A stretch of DNA of 5,695 nucleotides from Conexibacter sp. (GCA_025964055.1 JAOPZP010000022.1:1-5695), one strand, 5' to 3'; positions 1 to 5,695 are shown, counted from the first letter of the stretch. The notes: a model not told the origin generated them from the sequence alone. Made by a program: numbers and translations.

Positions 1-355
1 CCTTGGGCTCGGGCGGCTGCTCATCGGGTGCCTTGGGCCGCGCCGATGCCTCGGCCGCCACGGCGGTGCGCACCGCGCTCGGCGCGCTCGCCTCGGCGCT
101 CGCCGCCGCGTCGGCGCTGACGCCGAGCGTGACGACGGGCGTGCCCTGCGAGGCCACGTCGCCGACGGCCAGGAGCACCTCGGCGACGACGCCGCCGAAC
201 GGCGCCGGCACGTCCATCGTCGCCTTGTCGGTCTCCAGCGTGACGAGCGGGTCGTTCTCGGCGACCTCGTCGCCGGCGGCGACGAGCACGTCGACCACCG
301 CCACGTCGGTGAAGTCCCCGATGTCGGGAACTAGGACCTGCTTCACGTCCGCCAT
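1..355 (-). CDS. aceF: Pyruvate dehydrogenase E2 (dihydrolipoamide acetyltransferase), N-terminal lipoyl domain, partial
   Basis: This is the N-terminal 118 residues of the E2 core of the pyruvate dehydrogenase complex; the gene runs off the left edge. E2 carries the swinging lipoyl arm that takes the acetyl group from E1 and transfers it to CoA. Residues 1 to about 78 form one biotinyl/lipoyl domain, with the lipoylation motif ETDKATMDVP at 41-50 and K44 as the predicted modified lysine. After it comes an Ala/Pro/Glu-rich stretch (about 79-118), typical of the flexible linker between E2 domains. Peripheral-subunit-binding and catalytic domains are not visible. The ATG at 355 is supported by GGAGG 4 nt upstream and by MADVKQVLVPDIGDF, a normal lipoyl-domain beginning. 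The gene overlaps the end of aceE by 13 bases in another frame. A lipoyl domain could also belong to another 2-oxoacid dehydrogenase E2, but the adjacent AceE makes the pyruvate assignment strong. Confidence 0.93.
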   Translation of the reverse strand, partial: MADVKQVLVPDIGDFTDVAVVDVLVAAGDEVAENDPLVTLETDKATMDVPAPFGGVVAEVLLAVGDVASQGTPVVTLGVSADAAASAEASAPSAVRTAVAAEASARPKAPDEQPPEPK

Positions 356-2982
356 GGGGCCTCCGTCTCGGGGTCGATGCCGTACTTCTCGATCGCCTTG
401 GCCGCGTCGTCGTGGCGGCCCAGCGCGTGCAGCGCCGCGACGACGACGTGATGGCGATCCACCTCGAAGAACCGGCGCAGCGCCTTGCGGTAGTCGCTGC
501 GGCCGAAGCCGTCGGTGCCCAGCACGGTGTACGGAGCATCCACCCACGGCCGGATGCCGTCGGGCAGCGCCCGGATGTAGTCGGTCGCGGCGACCACCGG
601 GCCGTTGCGCTCGCCGAGCGCCTCGGCGACGTACGGCGTCTGCGGCTCGGCCGTCGGATGCAGCCGGTTGTAGCGCTCGGCGGCCATGCCGTCGCGGCGC
701 AGCTCGGTGAACGACGTGACGCTCCAGACGTCGGCGCCGACCCCGAAGTCCTCGCGCAACAGGTCCGCGCCGGCGAGCACCTCGCGCAGGATCGTGCCCG
801 AGCCCATGAGCTGCACCTCGGCGTCGTCGCTCTCGCGCACCGGGTGCATCCCGCGCAGGATGCCGTCCTGCGCGCCCTCGGGCATCGCCGGCTGCGCGTA
901 GTTCTCGTTCATGATCGTCAGGTAGTAGAAGACGTCCTCGTGCTCGCCGAACATGCGGCGCAGCCCGTCCTGGACGATCACGGCCAGCTCGTAGGCGTAG
1001 GCCGGGTCGTAGGCGATGCAGTTGGGGATCAGCGACGCCTGGATGTGGCTGTGGCCGTCCTCGTGCTGCAGGCCCTCGCCGTTGAGCGTCGTGCGGCCGG
1101 CGGTGCCGCCGAGCAGGAACCCGCGGGCGCGCGAGTCGCCCGCGGCCCACGCGAGGTCGCCGACGCGCTGGAACCCGAACATCGAGTAGTAGATGTAGAA
1201 CGGCACCATCGAGACGCCGTGGTTGGCGTAGGAGGTCTCCGCCGCGATACACGAGGAGAACGCGCCCGGCTCGTTGATGCCCTCCTGCAGGATCTGGCCC
1301 GACTTGTCCTCGCGGTAGGACATCAGCTGGTCGGCGTCCTGCGGCGTGTAGAGCTGGCCGACCTGGCTGAAGATGCCCAGCTGGCGGAACATGCCCTCCA
1401 TGCCGAAGGTGCGCGACTCGTCGGGCACGATCGGGACGATGTGCGGGCCGAGCTGCTTGTCGCGCACGAGCGTCGAGAGGATCCGGACGAAGGCCATCGT
1501 CGTGGAGATCTCGCGCTCGCCGGTGCCGTCGAGCTGGGCCTGGAAGGCCGACAGCTCCGGGACCGGCAGCGGCGGCGCCGCGGTGCGGCGCTGGGGCAGC
1601 GAGCCGCCGAGCGCCTCACGGCGCTCCCGCAGGTACACCATCTCGGGCGCGTCGTCGGGCGGCTTGTGGAAGCTGACGTCGCGGACCTCGTCGTCGGTGA
1701 GGTCGAGCTCGAAGCGGTCGCGGAAGGCGAACAGCGCCTTCTCGTTCATCTTCTTCTGCTGGTGGGTGATGTTCTGGCCCTCGCCGGACTCGCCCATCCC
1801 GTAGCCCTTGATCGTCTTGGCGAGGATCACGGTCGGCTGCCCGGTGTGGGCGACGGCCTCGGCGTAGGCGGCGTAGACCTTCTGGGGATCGTGCCCGCCG
1901 CGGTTCAGCGACCAGATCTCGGCGTCGGTCCAGTCCTCGACCATCCGCGCCAGCTCGGGATCGGCGCCGAAGAAGTGCTCGCGCACGTAGGCGCCGTCGC
2001 GCGACTTGAACGTCTGGTACTCGCCGTCGACGCACTCCTCCATCCGCTTGACGAGGCGGCCCTCGGTGTCGGCGGCCAGCAGGTCGTCCCAGCGCCGGCC
2101 CCACACGACCTTGATGACGTTCCAGCCGGCGCCGCGGAAGTTCGTCTCCAGCTCCTGGATGATCTTGCCGTTGCCGCGCACGGGCCCGTCGAGGCGCTGC
2201 AGGTTGCAGTTGACCACGAAGACGAGGTTGTCGAGGTGCTCGCGGCCGGCCAGCGAGATCGCGCCCATCGACTCGGGCTCGTCCATCTCGCCGTCGCCCA
2301 TGAAGGCCCACACCTTGCGGTCCGTCGTGTCGGCGATCGAGCGACCGGTCAAGTACTTCATGAACCGCGCCTGGTAGATCGCCATCAGCGGGCCCAGGCC
2401 CATCGACACGGTGGGGAACTGCCAGAAGTCCGGCATCAGCCACGGGTGCGGATAGGACGAGAGACCCGGGGTCGACGGATCCGTCTCGGTGCGGAAGCGC
2501 CGCATCTGCTCCTCGGAGATCCGGCCCTCGAGGAAGGCGCGCGCGTAGATGCCGGGGGAGGAGTGGCCCTGGATGAACACCAGGTCGCCGCCGTGATCGT
2601 CGGACGGCGCGTGCCAGAAGTGGTTGAACCCGATCTCGTAGAGCGTGGCCGCCGACTGGAAGCTGGCGATGTGGCCGCCGAGCTCCGAGGACTCCTTGTT
2701 GGCGGCCAGCACCGTGGCGATCGCGTTCCAGCGTACGAGCGACCGGACGCGGTGCTCGAGCTCATGATCGCCCGGGACGGGCGGCTGGGCCTCGACCGGG
2801 ATCGTGTTGATGTAGGGGGTGCTGAGGTCGCCGGCGGGGTGCAGACCGCGCAGGCGCGCGTCGGCGAAGACCTGCTCGAGCAGCTCGCGGGCACGCTCGG
2901 GGCCGTCGTTGCGCAGGACGGCCTCGAGGGCCTCGACCCACTCGGCGGTCTCCGCCGGATCGATGTCGTGGTACAGCGCCAT
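343..2982 (-). CDS. aceE: Pyruvate dehydrogenase E1 component, homodimeric AceE type
   Basis: The product (879 aa; E. coli AceE is about 887) is the thiamine-diphosphate E1 enzyme that decarboxylates pyruvate and reductively acetylates the lipoyl arm of E2 in the cytoplasm. The ThDP/Mg motif runs from GDGEMDE (229) to NCN (258-260). Other family landmarks are present: GGHIASFQS with H104, GHSSPG with H140, the mobile active-site loop KTIKGYGMG (389-397) followed by H407, QEGINEPG with E567, and TTLNGEGLQHEDGHSH with H640. These match the E. coli catalytic histidines and the cofactor-activating glutamate by motif. All domains appear intact with no frameshift. The ATG at 2982 is chosen because AGGAGG lies 4 nt upstream and the product then begins MALYHDIDPAETAEW, a normal AceE start. 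The frame is open further upstream to 3240, but that extension lies inside the regulator gene. Its start shares one base with the regulator's stop, and its end overlaps aceF by 13 bases. This is the single-chain AceE class, not the alpha/beta heterotetramer E1. Confidence 0.97.
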   Translation of the reverse strand: MALYHDIDPAETAEWVEALEAVLRNDGPERARELLEQVFADARLRGLHPAGDLSTPYINTIPVEAQPPVPGDHELEHRVRSLVRWNAIATVLAANKESSELGGHIASFQSAATLYEIGFNHFWHAPSDDHGGDLVFIQGHSSPGIYARAFLEGRISEEQMRRFRTETDPSTPGLSSYPHPWLMPDFWQFPTVSMGLGPLMAIYQARFMKYLTGRSIADTTDRKVWAFMGDGEMDEPESMGAISLAGREHLDNLVFVVNCNLQRLDGPVRGNGKIIQELETNFRGAGWNVIKVVWGRRWDDLLAADTEGRLVKRMEECVDGEYQTFKSRDGAYVREHFFGADPELARMVEDWTDAEIWSLNRGGHDPQKVYAAYAEAVAHTGQPTVILAKTIKGYGMGESGEGQNITHQQKKMNEKALFAFRDRFELDLTDDEVRDVSFHKPPDDAPEMVYLRERREALGGSLPQRRTAAPPLPVPELSAFQAQLDGTGEREISTTMAFVRILSTLVRDKQLGPHIVPIVPDESRTFGMEGMFRQLGIFSQVGQLYTPQDADQLMSYREDKSGQILQEGINEPGAFSSCIAAETSYANHGVSMVPFYIYYSMFGFQRVGDLAWAAGDSRARGFLLGGTAGRTTLNGEGLQHEDGHSHIQASLIPNCIAYDPAYAYELAVIVQDGLRRMFGEHEDVFYYLTIMNENYAQPAMPEGAQDGILRGMHPVRESDDAEVQLMGSGTILREVLAGADLLREDFGVGADVWSVTSFTELRRDGMAAERYNRLHPTAEPQTPYVAEALGERNGPVVAATDYIRALPDGIRPWVDAPYTVLGTDGFGRSDYRKALRRFFEVDRHHVVVAALHALGRHDDAAKAIEKYGIDPETEAPWRT
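360..364 (-). promoter_or_regulatory. aceF Shine-Dalgarno inside the end of aceE
   Basis: GGAGG lies 4 nt before the aceF ATG and within the last codons of aceE. The aceF start sits 13 bases inside aceE, so ribosomes terminating on aceE are next to the aceF start. The spacing equals that at the regulator/aceE junction. It supports the aceF start at 355. Confidence 0.8.
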
Positions 2983-3671
2983 CAGGCCTCCTGGAAGTAC
3001 TCGGGGTGGGCGCGCCGGATGTCGGGCAGGCTGGACAGGACCATGCGCAGGTGGTGGCGGAGCTCGCGCTCGGCGAGGTCGGCGTCGCCGGCCGCGATGG
3101 CGGCGACGACGGAGCGATGCTCGGCGAGCATCTGGCGCCGGTAGGCGGCGTCGGGAAGGCTGAGGCGGCGGACGCGGTCGAGCTGGCCGCGGGCGCGCTC
3201 GCTGAGGCGCCACGCGACCGCGCGGCCCGACAGGTCGCACAGGAGGTGGTGCAGCTCGTCGTCGAGGCCGGCGAACGCGTCGTCGTCGCCCGCGGCCGCG
3301 GCGCGCTCCTGCGCGGCGAGGTTGTCGTTCAGCGCGAGTAGGGCGGAGGGGTCGGGCGTGCCGGCCGCGTGGCGCAGGGCGTTGACCTCCAGCGACTCGC
3401 GCACGAAGTGCGCGTCGGCGACGGCGTCGTGATCGATGTAGGTCACGAAGGTGCCCAGCTGCGGCACGACCTCGACCAGCCGCTCGTCGCGCAGCCGCAG
3501 CAGCGCCTCGCGCACGGGCGTGCGGCTGACGCCGATCAGCCCGGCCAGCTCGTTCTCCGACAGCTGCCGGCCGGGGGCCAGCTGCGCGGTGACGATCGCC
3601 GTCCGCAGGGCGGCGTAAGCCCCATCGCCCACGGTGGTCCCGAGGGCGCGCTCGGCAAGCTGGATGCGCAT
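2982..3671 (-). CDS. GntR-family transcriptional regulator, FadR/FCD subfamily (PdhR-like)
   Basis: This 229-aa DNA-binding regulator has the usual two-domain length of the FadR/FCD subfamily. Residues about 15-78 are the GntR winged helix, with LSENELAGLIGVSRTPVREA at 37-56 containing the recognition helix. Residues about 84-215 are an all-helical FCD ligand domain. D137, H141, H185 and H207 have the D-x3-H...H...H spacing of FCD metal ligands, so a metal-assisted small-acid effector is likely. The start at 3671 is well fixed: an in-frame TAG lies 9 nt upstream, within the operator palindrome. No Shine-Dalgarno is seen and the -10-like box is only a few bases away, so the mRNA is probably leaderless. 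Its stop shares a base with the aceE start, making it the first gene of an aceE-aceF operon, as pdhR is in E. coli. Pyruvate sensing and autorepression are inferred from this context; the sequence alone does not identify the ligand. Confidence 0.93.
   Translation of the reverse strand: MRIQLAERALGTTVGDGAYAALRTAIVTAQLAPGRQLSENELAGLIGVSRTPVREALLRLRDERLVEVVPQLGTFVTYIDHDAVADAHFVRESLEVNALRHAAGTPDPSALLALNDNLAAQERAAAAGDDDAFAGLDDELHHLLCDLSGRAVAWRLSERARGQLDRVRRLSLPDAAYRRQMLAEHRSVVAAIAAGDADLAERELRHHLRMVLSSLPDIRRAHPEYFQEA
2987..2992 (-). promoter_or_regulatory. aceE Shine-Dalgarno inside the end of the regulator gene
   Basis: AGGAGG lies 4 nt upstream of the aceE ATG and within the last codons of the regulator. 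The stop and start share a base in TGATG, a classic arrangement for termination-reinitiation coupling. It decides the aceE start at 2982 over the longer open frame. Confidence 0.85.
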
Positions 3672-3676
3672 TGTCG

Positions 3677-3690
3677 ACTAGTATACTAGT
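3677..3690. promoter_or_regulatory. Perfect 14-bp palindrome, candidate GntR/FCD operator
   Basis: ACTAGTATACTAGT is its own reverse complement. Its centre GTATAC fits the GT...AC core known for GntR-family operators, and TAGTATACTA fits the TnGTnnnACnA-like pattern of FadR-subfamily sites. It lies 6 to 19 bases upstream of the regulator's ATG, overlaps the best -10 box, and is an AT-rich island in very GC-rich surroundings. Binding here would block RNA polymerase, so negative autoregulation of the whole regulator-aceE-aceF operon is the simplest reading. Binding itself is inferred. Confidence 0.8.
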
Positions 3691-3707
3691 GGCGCCGGCG
3701 ATGGGAA
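3680..3707 (-). promoter_or_regulatory. Candidate sigma70-type promoter of the regulator-aceE-aceF operon
   Basis: On the minus strand TATACT (3685-3680) matches the -10 consensus at five of six positions. A weak -35-like TTCCCA (3707-3702) lies 16 nt upstream. The predicted transcription start falls within about 0-3 nt of the ATG at 3671, which would give a leaderless message; this agrees with the absence of a ribosome-binding site. The -10 box is embedded in the palindrome, so promoter and operator coincide. The -35 match is poor, so confidence rests mainly on the -10 box and its position. Confidence 0.55.
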
Positions 3708-3741
3708 GGCCCGCACGATCGCGCCCGGTGCCCTCCGCCCG

Positions 3742-4407
3742 TCAGCCGGCGTGGGAGGGGCGCAGGAGGCGCTCCTGCTCGGCGACGTCGGCGAGCTGGC
3801 CGGCGTCCAGCAGCGTGGGGGATCCCATGACGCGCGCGTGCCAGTAGACCGACGCGAGCCACTCCAGCTGCAGCGCCTGCTCGACGGCCAGCGCGATGGT
3901 CGGCGCGGTCACCACGGCGCCGTGGTTGGCCATCAGCGCCGCGGAGCGCCCGTCGAGCGCGGCGGCCACGCCGTCGGCCAGCTCCTGGGAGCCGAACGTC
4001 GCGTACGGCACCACGCGCACCGGACCGCCGAAGCCGACGGTCACGTAGTGGATCGCCGGCAGCTCCTGCACGAGCGTCGACAGCACGGTCGCGAAGTGCG
4101 AGTGCGTGTGGATGACCGCGCCTGCGCCGGTGGCGGCGTAGGCCGCGCGGTGCAGCGCGGTCTCCGACGACGGCTCGGCGTCGGTCTGATGGGCGCGGGA
4201 GACGGCGCCGTCGTCCAGCGCGACCGCGACGCAGTCGGCCGGGTCGACCCGGCCCAGCCGCGCGCTGCGCGGCGTGATCAGCAGATGGTCGTCGGAGCGG
4301 ACGCTCAGGTTGCCGGCGGCACCGACGATCAGGCCGCTGTCGGCGATGGCGCGGGCGGCATCGACGAGCGCCAGGCGCTCGGCCAGCGTGAACGGGTCGT
4401 CGGCCAT
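3742..4407 (-). CDS. Class II (zinc-dependent) aldolase, L-fuculose-1-phosphate aldolase-like
   Basis: This 221-aa cytoplasmic class II aldolase/adducin-family enzyme has nearly the length of E. coli FucA (215). Landmarks in order are AAGNLSVR (30-37), LLITPRSARLG (42-52), EPSSE with E82 (78-82), VIHTHSH with H100 and H102, AIHY with Y121, PYATFG (134-139), and ANHGAVV with H162. E82, H100, H102 and H162 correspond to the acid/base glutamate and three zinc histidines of FucA, and Y121 to its catalytic tyrosine. Glu rather than Asp at position 82 favours aldolase over AraD-type epimerase. FucA cleaves fuculose-1-phosphate into DHAP and lactaldehyde, but the usual TPTG phosphate-loop motif reads TPRS here, so the substrate is uncertain. 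The start at 4407 is chosen for family length. The frame is open to an ATG at 4506, and the only upstream SD-like GGAG is 12 nt away. No other sugar-catabolic gene is visible. Confidence 0.85.
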   Translation of the reverse strand: MADDPFTLAERLALVDAARAIADSGLIVGAAGNLSVRSDDHLLITPRSARLGRVDPADCVAVALDDGAVSRAHQTDAEPSSETALHRAAYAATGAGAVIHTHSHFATVLSTLVQELPAIHYVTVGFGGPVRVVPYATFGSQELADGVAAALDGRSAALMANHGAVVTAPTIALAVEQALQLEWLASVYWHARVMGSPTLLDAGQLADVAEQERLLRPSHAG

Positions 4408-4447
4408 CGGCTCAGGAGGCTCCACGGCGTCGCGGAGTATCCCATGC

Positions 4448-4471
4448 GGTTCAGGGATCGGTTCCGGGATG
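4448..4471. repeat. Tandem 12-bp direct repeat, 10 of 12 identical
   Basis: GGTTCAGGGATC is followed directly by GGTTCCGGGATG. If the aldolase frame is read upstream to its earlier ATG, the repeat would encode IPEPIPEP on the minus strand. That low-complexity stretch looks non-coding, so paired protein-binding sites in the divergent promoter are one explanation. A chance duplication is another. Confidence 0.55.
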
Positions 4472-4490
4472 GACCCGTTGTGCCGGGGGC

Positions 4491-4511
4491 GCTCGATGCC
4501 CAGCATCGAGC
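4491..4511. repeat. Inverted repeat with 9-bp arms directly before a start codon
   Basis: GCTCGATGC (4491-4499) and GCATCGAGC (4503-4511) are perfect reverse complements separated by CCA, ending 3 bases before the plus-strand ATG at 4515. As DNA it could be a dimeric-regulator operator. As RNA it would form a stable hairpin where a ribosome-binding site is expected. It is not followed by a T-run, so a terminator is unlikely. Confidence 0.65.
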
Positions 4512-4514
4512 CGC

Positions 4515-5695
4515 ATGGTCCACATCCCGCTCCGGCGCCCGCGCGCCGCGCTGCTGCACGTCCTGCTCCTGCTGCTCGCCGGGACGCTCCTGACGGCGGC
4601 GCCGGCCGCCCGGGCCGGGATCTTCGACCGCGACACGACGTTCGGCACCAACGGCCTGACCGCCACGCCGGACGCCCAGGGCGGGCGCTGGAAGGCGCTC
4701 GCGGTGCTGCCCGACGGGCGCATCCTGGCCGCCGGCCAGACGACCGGCGACCGCGCCGCGGTCGCGCGCTTCATGCCCGGAGGCCAGCTCGACCCGACCT
4801 TCGCCGCCGACGCGCCGGTCCCGGGCGTCGCGATCGTGCCGGGCCAGGCGGCGGGCTCGGTGCCGACCTCGCTCGTCGTGCTCGGCGACGGCCACATCCT
4901 GCTGGGCGCGACGACGCGCATCGCGACCACCGGCAACCCCTCGCTGCTCATCGCCCGGCTGACCGCCGACGGCCACCTCGACGCGAGCTTCGGCACGGGC
5001 GGCACGTACACCGACCGCTTCGGCGGCGCGGGCACGCTGATGGGCGGCATCGCCGCCGGCCCGAACGGCAGCGTGGCCGTGGTCGGCCGCGCACCCGGCA
5101 CCGTCGACTTCGGCGTCGTGCTGGTCCTCACCGCCGCCGGCGCGCCCGACGACAACTACGGCACGCGCGGCTCCACGGCCACGAGCTTCGGCGGCGCGAG
5201 CACCGGGTTCGACGACGTCCGCGTCGACTCCGCCGGGCGCATCACGGTCGCCGGCGGGTGGTACGCCGGACCGCTGCGCCAGCAGGTGCTGGTCGCGCGC
5301 TTCACCGCCGCGGGCCTGCTCGACTCCGGCTACGGCGTCAGCGGCACGGGCTACACGGTCACCAACGTCTCGGGCCCCGACCCGACGATCACCAACGCCG
5401 AGGGGCGGCGCATGGACCTCGCCGCCGACGGCCGCGTGCTCGTCGCCGCCTCGACCAAGAGCACCACCGGGCTCGCGACCCACCTCGTCGCGCTGGCGCG
5501 GTTCACCGCCGGCGGCGCGCTGGACACCACCTTCTCGCCGGGCAGCGCGCCGGCCGGCACGCGCACGCAGGACATCAGCCCGTCGCACGTCACCGACCTC
5601 ACCGCGCTGCACGTGCGCCCCTCGGGCGACATCGTGGTCGCCGGGGCGACCACCGTCGGCGCGACCACGCAGATGGGGCTGGCCGGCTACCACGC
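4515..5695 (+). CDS. Secreted delta-60-repeat (DUF5122-type) beta-propeller protein, partial
   Basis: The 393 visible residues run off the right edge without a stop. Residues 1-34 form a Sec signal peptide: basic RRPR at 7-10, hydrophobic 11-28, and probable cleavage after APAARA at 34. The rest is a repeat array with a period of 54-67 residues. The LD..FG..G signature recurs near 38 (degenerate), 92, 155, 211, 269 and 336. The DGRILAAG-like strand recurs at 67, 125, 184, 240, 305 and 370, and most units also carry ARFTAAG-like segments. This is the delta-60 repeat family, predicted to form beta-propeller blades; about six blades are visible. The family is exported or surface-associated and its biochemical role is generally unknown, so none is assigned. 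The ATG at 4515 is the first in-frame start giving a signal peptide; no clear Shine-Dalgarno precedes it, and an inverted repeat occupies that place. Anchors or extra domains could lie beyond the window. Confidence 0.88.
   Translation, partial: MVHIPLRRPRAALLHVLLLLLAGTLLTAAPAARAGIFDRDTTFGTNGLTATPDAQGGRWKALAVLPDGRILAAGQTTGDRAAVARFMPGGQLDPTFAADAPVPGVAIVPGQAAGSVPTSLVVLGDGHILLGATTRIATTGNPSLLIARLTADGHLDASFGTGGTYTDRFGGAGTLMGGIAAGPNGSVAVVGRAPGTVDFGVVLVLTAAGAPDDNYGTRGSTATSFGGASTGFDDVRVDSAGRITVAGGWYAGPLRQQVLVARFTAAGLLDSGYGVSGTGYTVTNVSGPDPTITNAEGRRMDLAADGRVLVAASTKSTTGLATHLVALARFTAGGALDTTFSPGSAPAGTRTQDISPSHVTDLTALHVRPSGDIVVAGATTVGATTQMGLAGYH

Larger units (their letters stand above)
3672..3741. other. 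70-bp intergenic gap between aldolase and regulator genes
   Basis: The regulator-proximal part holds the palindromic operator and -10/-35 candidates described separately. The remainder is GC-rich. It contains small self-complementary pieces (GGCGCC near 3691, CGATCG near 3717) but no long stem followed by a T-run on the minus strand. I therefore cannot support an intrinsic terminator, and read-through from the aldolase gene into the operon remains possible. Confidence 0.5.
4408..4514. promoter_or_regulatory. Divergent intergenic region between aldolase and propeller genes
   Basis: The starts of the minus-strand aldolase and the plus-strand propeller gene face away from each other across 107 bp, so promoters for both probably lie here. 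On the minus strand GATACT (4441-4436) is a possible -10 for the aldolase, giving a leader of about 20 nt, but no good -35 accompanies it. No convincing plus-strand -10 is visible. The region contains a 12-bp tandem repeat and an inverted repeat, listed separately. Confidence 0.45.

Noticed and set aside
3..710. Plus-strand open frame across aceF and the end of aceE
   Set aside because: It is the shadow of a clear lipoyl domain and the AceE C-terminus. Its product is Arg/Ser/Pro-rich and resembles nothing known.
412..3144. 910-codon open frame on the plus strand opposite aceE
   Set aside because: It is antisense to a fully motif-verified aceE. The translation is Val/Ala/Arg/Leu/His-rich low-complexity with no recognisable domain, as expected from G/C-biased third positions on the opposite strand.
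2983..3240. Upstream extension of the aceE frame by 86 codons
   Set aside because: It lies inside the regulator gene and encodes an Arg/Pro-rich stretch unlike AceE N-termini. The ATG at 2982 has an AGGAGG and gives the family's normal start and length.
3677..3690. The two ACTAGT hexamers as a cloning or linker artefact
   Set aside because: The sequence is continuous with native coding context, contains the GT...AC core expected for the adjacent GntR protein, and overlaps a -10 box, so a natural operator explains it better.
3700..3741. Possible terminator after the aldolase gene
   Set aside because: Only short imperfect self-complementary pieces are present and no T-run follows on the minus strand.
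4408..4506. Longer aldolase start at ATG 4506
   Set aside because: The added 33 residues (including IPEPIPEP) are not part of the aldolase family, cover the intergenic repeats, and lack a Shine-Dalgarno. It cannot be fully excluded without transcript or N-terminal data.
4329..5693. 454-codon open frame on the minus strand opposite the propeller gene
   Set aside because: Its translation is Gly/Ala/Arg-rich without domain structure. The plus strand here shows a signal peptide and regular delta-60 repeats, which is far stronger evidence.
1..5695. CRISPR, mobile element, tRNA/rRNA, riboswitch or defence system
   Set aside because: I saw no spaced repeats of CRISPR type, transposase or terminal inverted repeats, tRNA-like cloverleaf, or defence-type domains. 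The window is fully explained by metabolic, regulatory and secreted-protein genes.

Overview
The window is GC-rich (roughly 70% by eye) and densely coded. The third-position G/C bias is strong enough that long spurious open frames appear opposite real genes. The gene style (an AceE-type pyruvate dehydrogenase E1, a GntR/FCD regulator that looks leaderless, and a secreted delta-60-repeat protein) suggests an actinobacterial-type genome. Thermoleophilia/Solirubrobacterales is my best guess, but this is inference from style, not a database match.

Layout. Positions 1-3671, minus strand, hold a tight three-gene operon read right to left: a PdhR-like GntR/FCD regulator (3671-2982), pyruvate dehydrogenase E1 aceE (2982-343), and the start of dihydrolipoamide acetyltransferase aceF (355 to beyond the left edge). 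The regulator's stop and aceE's start share one base (TGATG). aceE and aceF overlap by 13 bases. Each downstream gene has its own strong Shine-Dalgarno sequence 4 nt before its start, so the junctions look translationally coupled. Just upstream of the regulator is a perfect 14-bp palindrome, ACTAGTATACTAGT (3677-3690), with a GTATAC core. It overlaps the best -10 hexamer and is the obvious candidate for an autoregulatory operator.

Positions 3742-4407, minus strand, encode a class II (zinc) aldolase closely resembling L-fuculose-1-phosphate aldolase. Its metal ligands are intact, but part of the usual phosphate-binding loop is substituted. It lies 70 bp upstream of the regulator in the same orientation, with no convincing terminator between them.

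Positions 4408-4514 are a divergent intergenic region with a 12-bp tandem repeat and a 9-bp-arm inverted repeat directly before the plus-strand gene. From 4515 to the right edge, plus strand, runs a secreted delta-60-repeat (DUF5122-type) beta-propeller protein, truncated by the window.

Function. The left operon supplies the E1 and E2 components that convert pyruvate to acetyl-CoA, probably under feedback from a metabolite-sensing regulator encoded first in the same transcript. The aldolase and the secreted propeller have no demonstrable link to it. I see no mobile element, CRISPR array, RNA gene or defence system. The most interesting items are the compact operator/promoter/leaderless start of the regulator, the altered aldolase loop, and the repeats in the divergent intergenic region.
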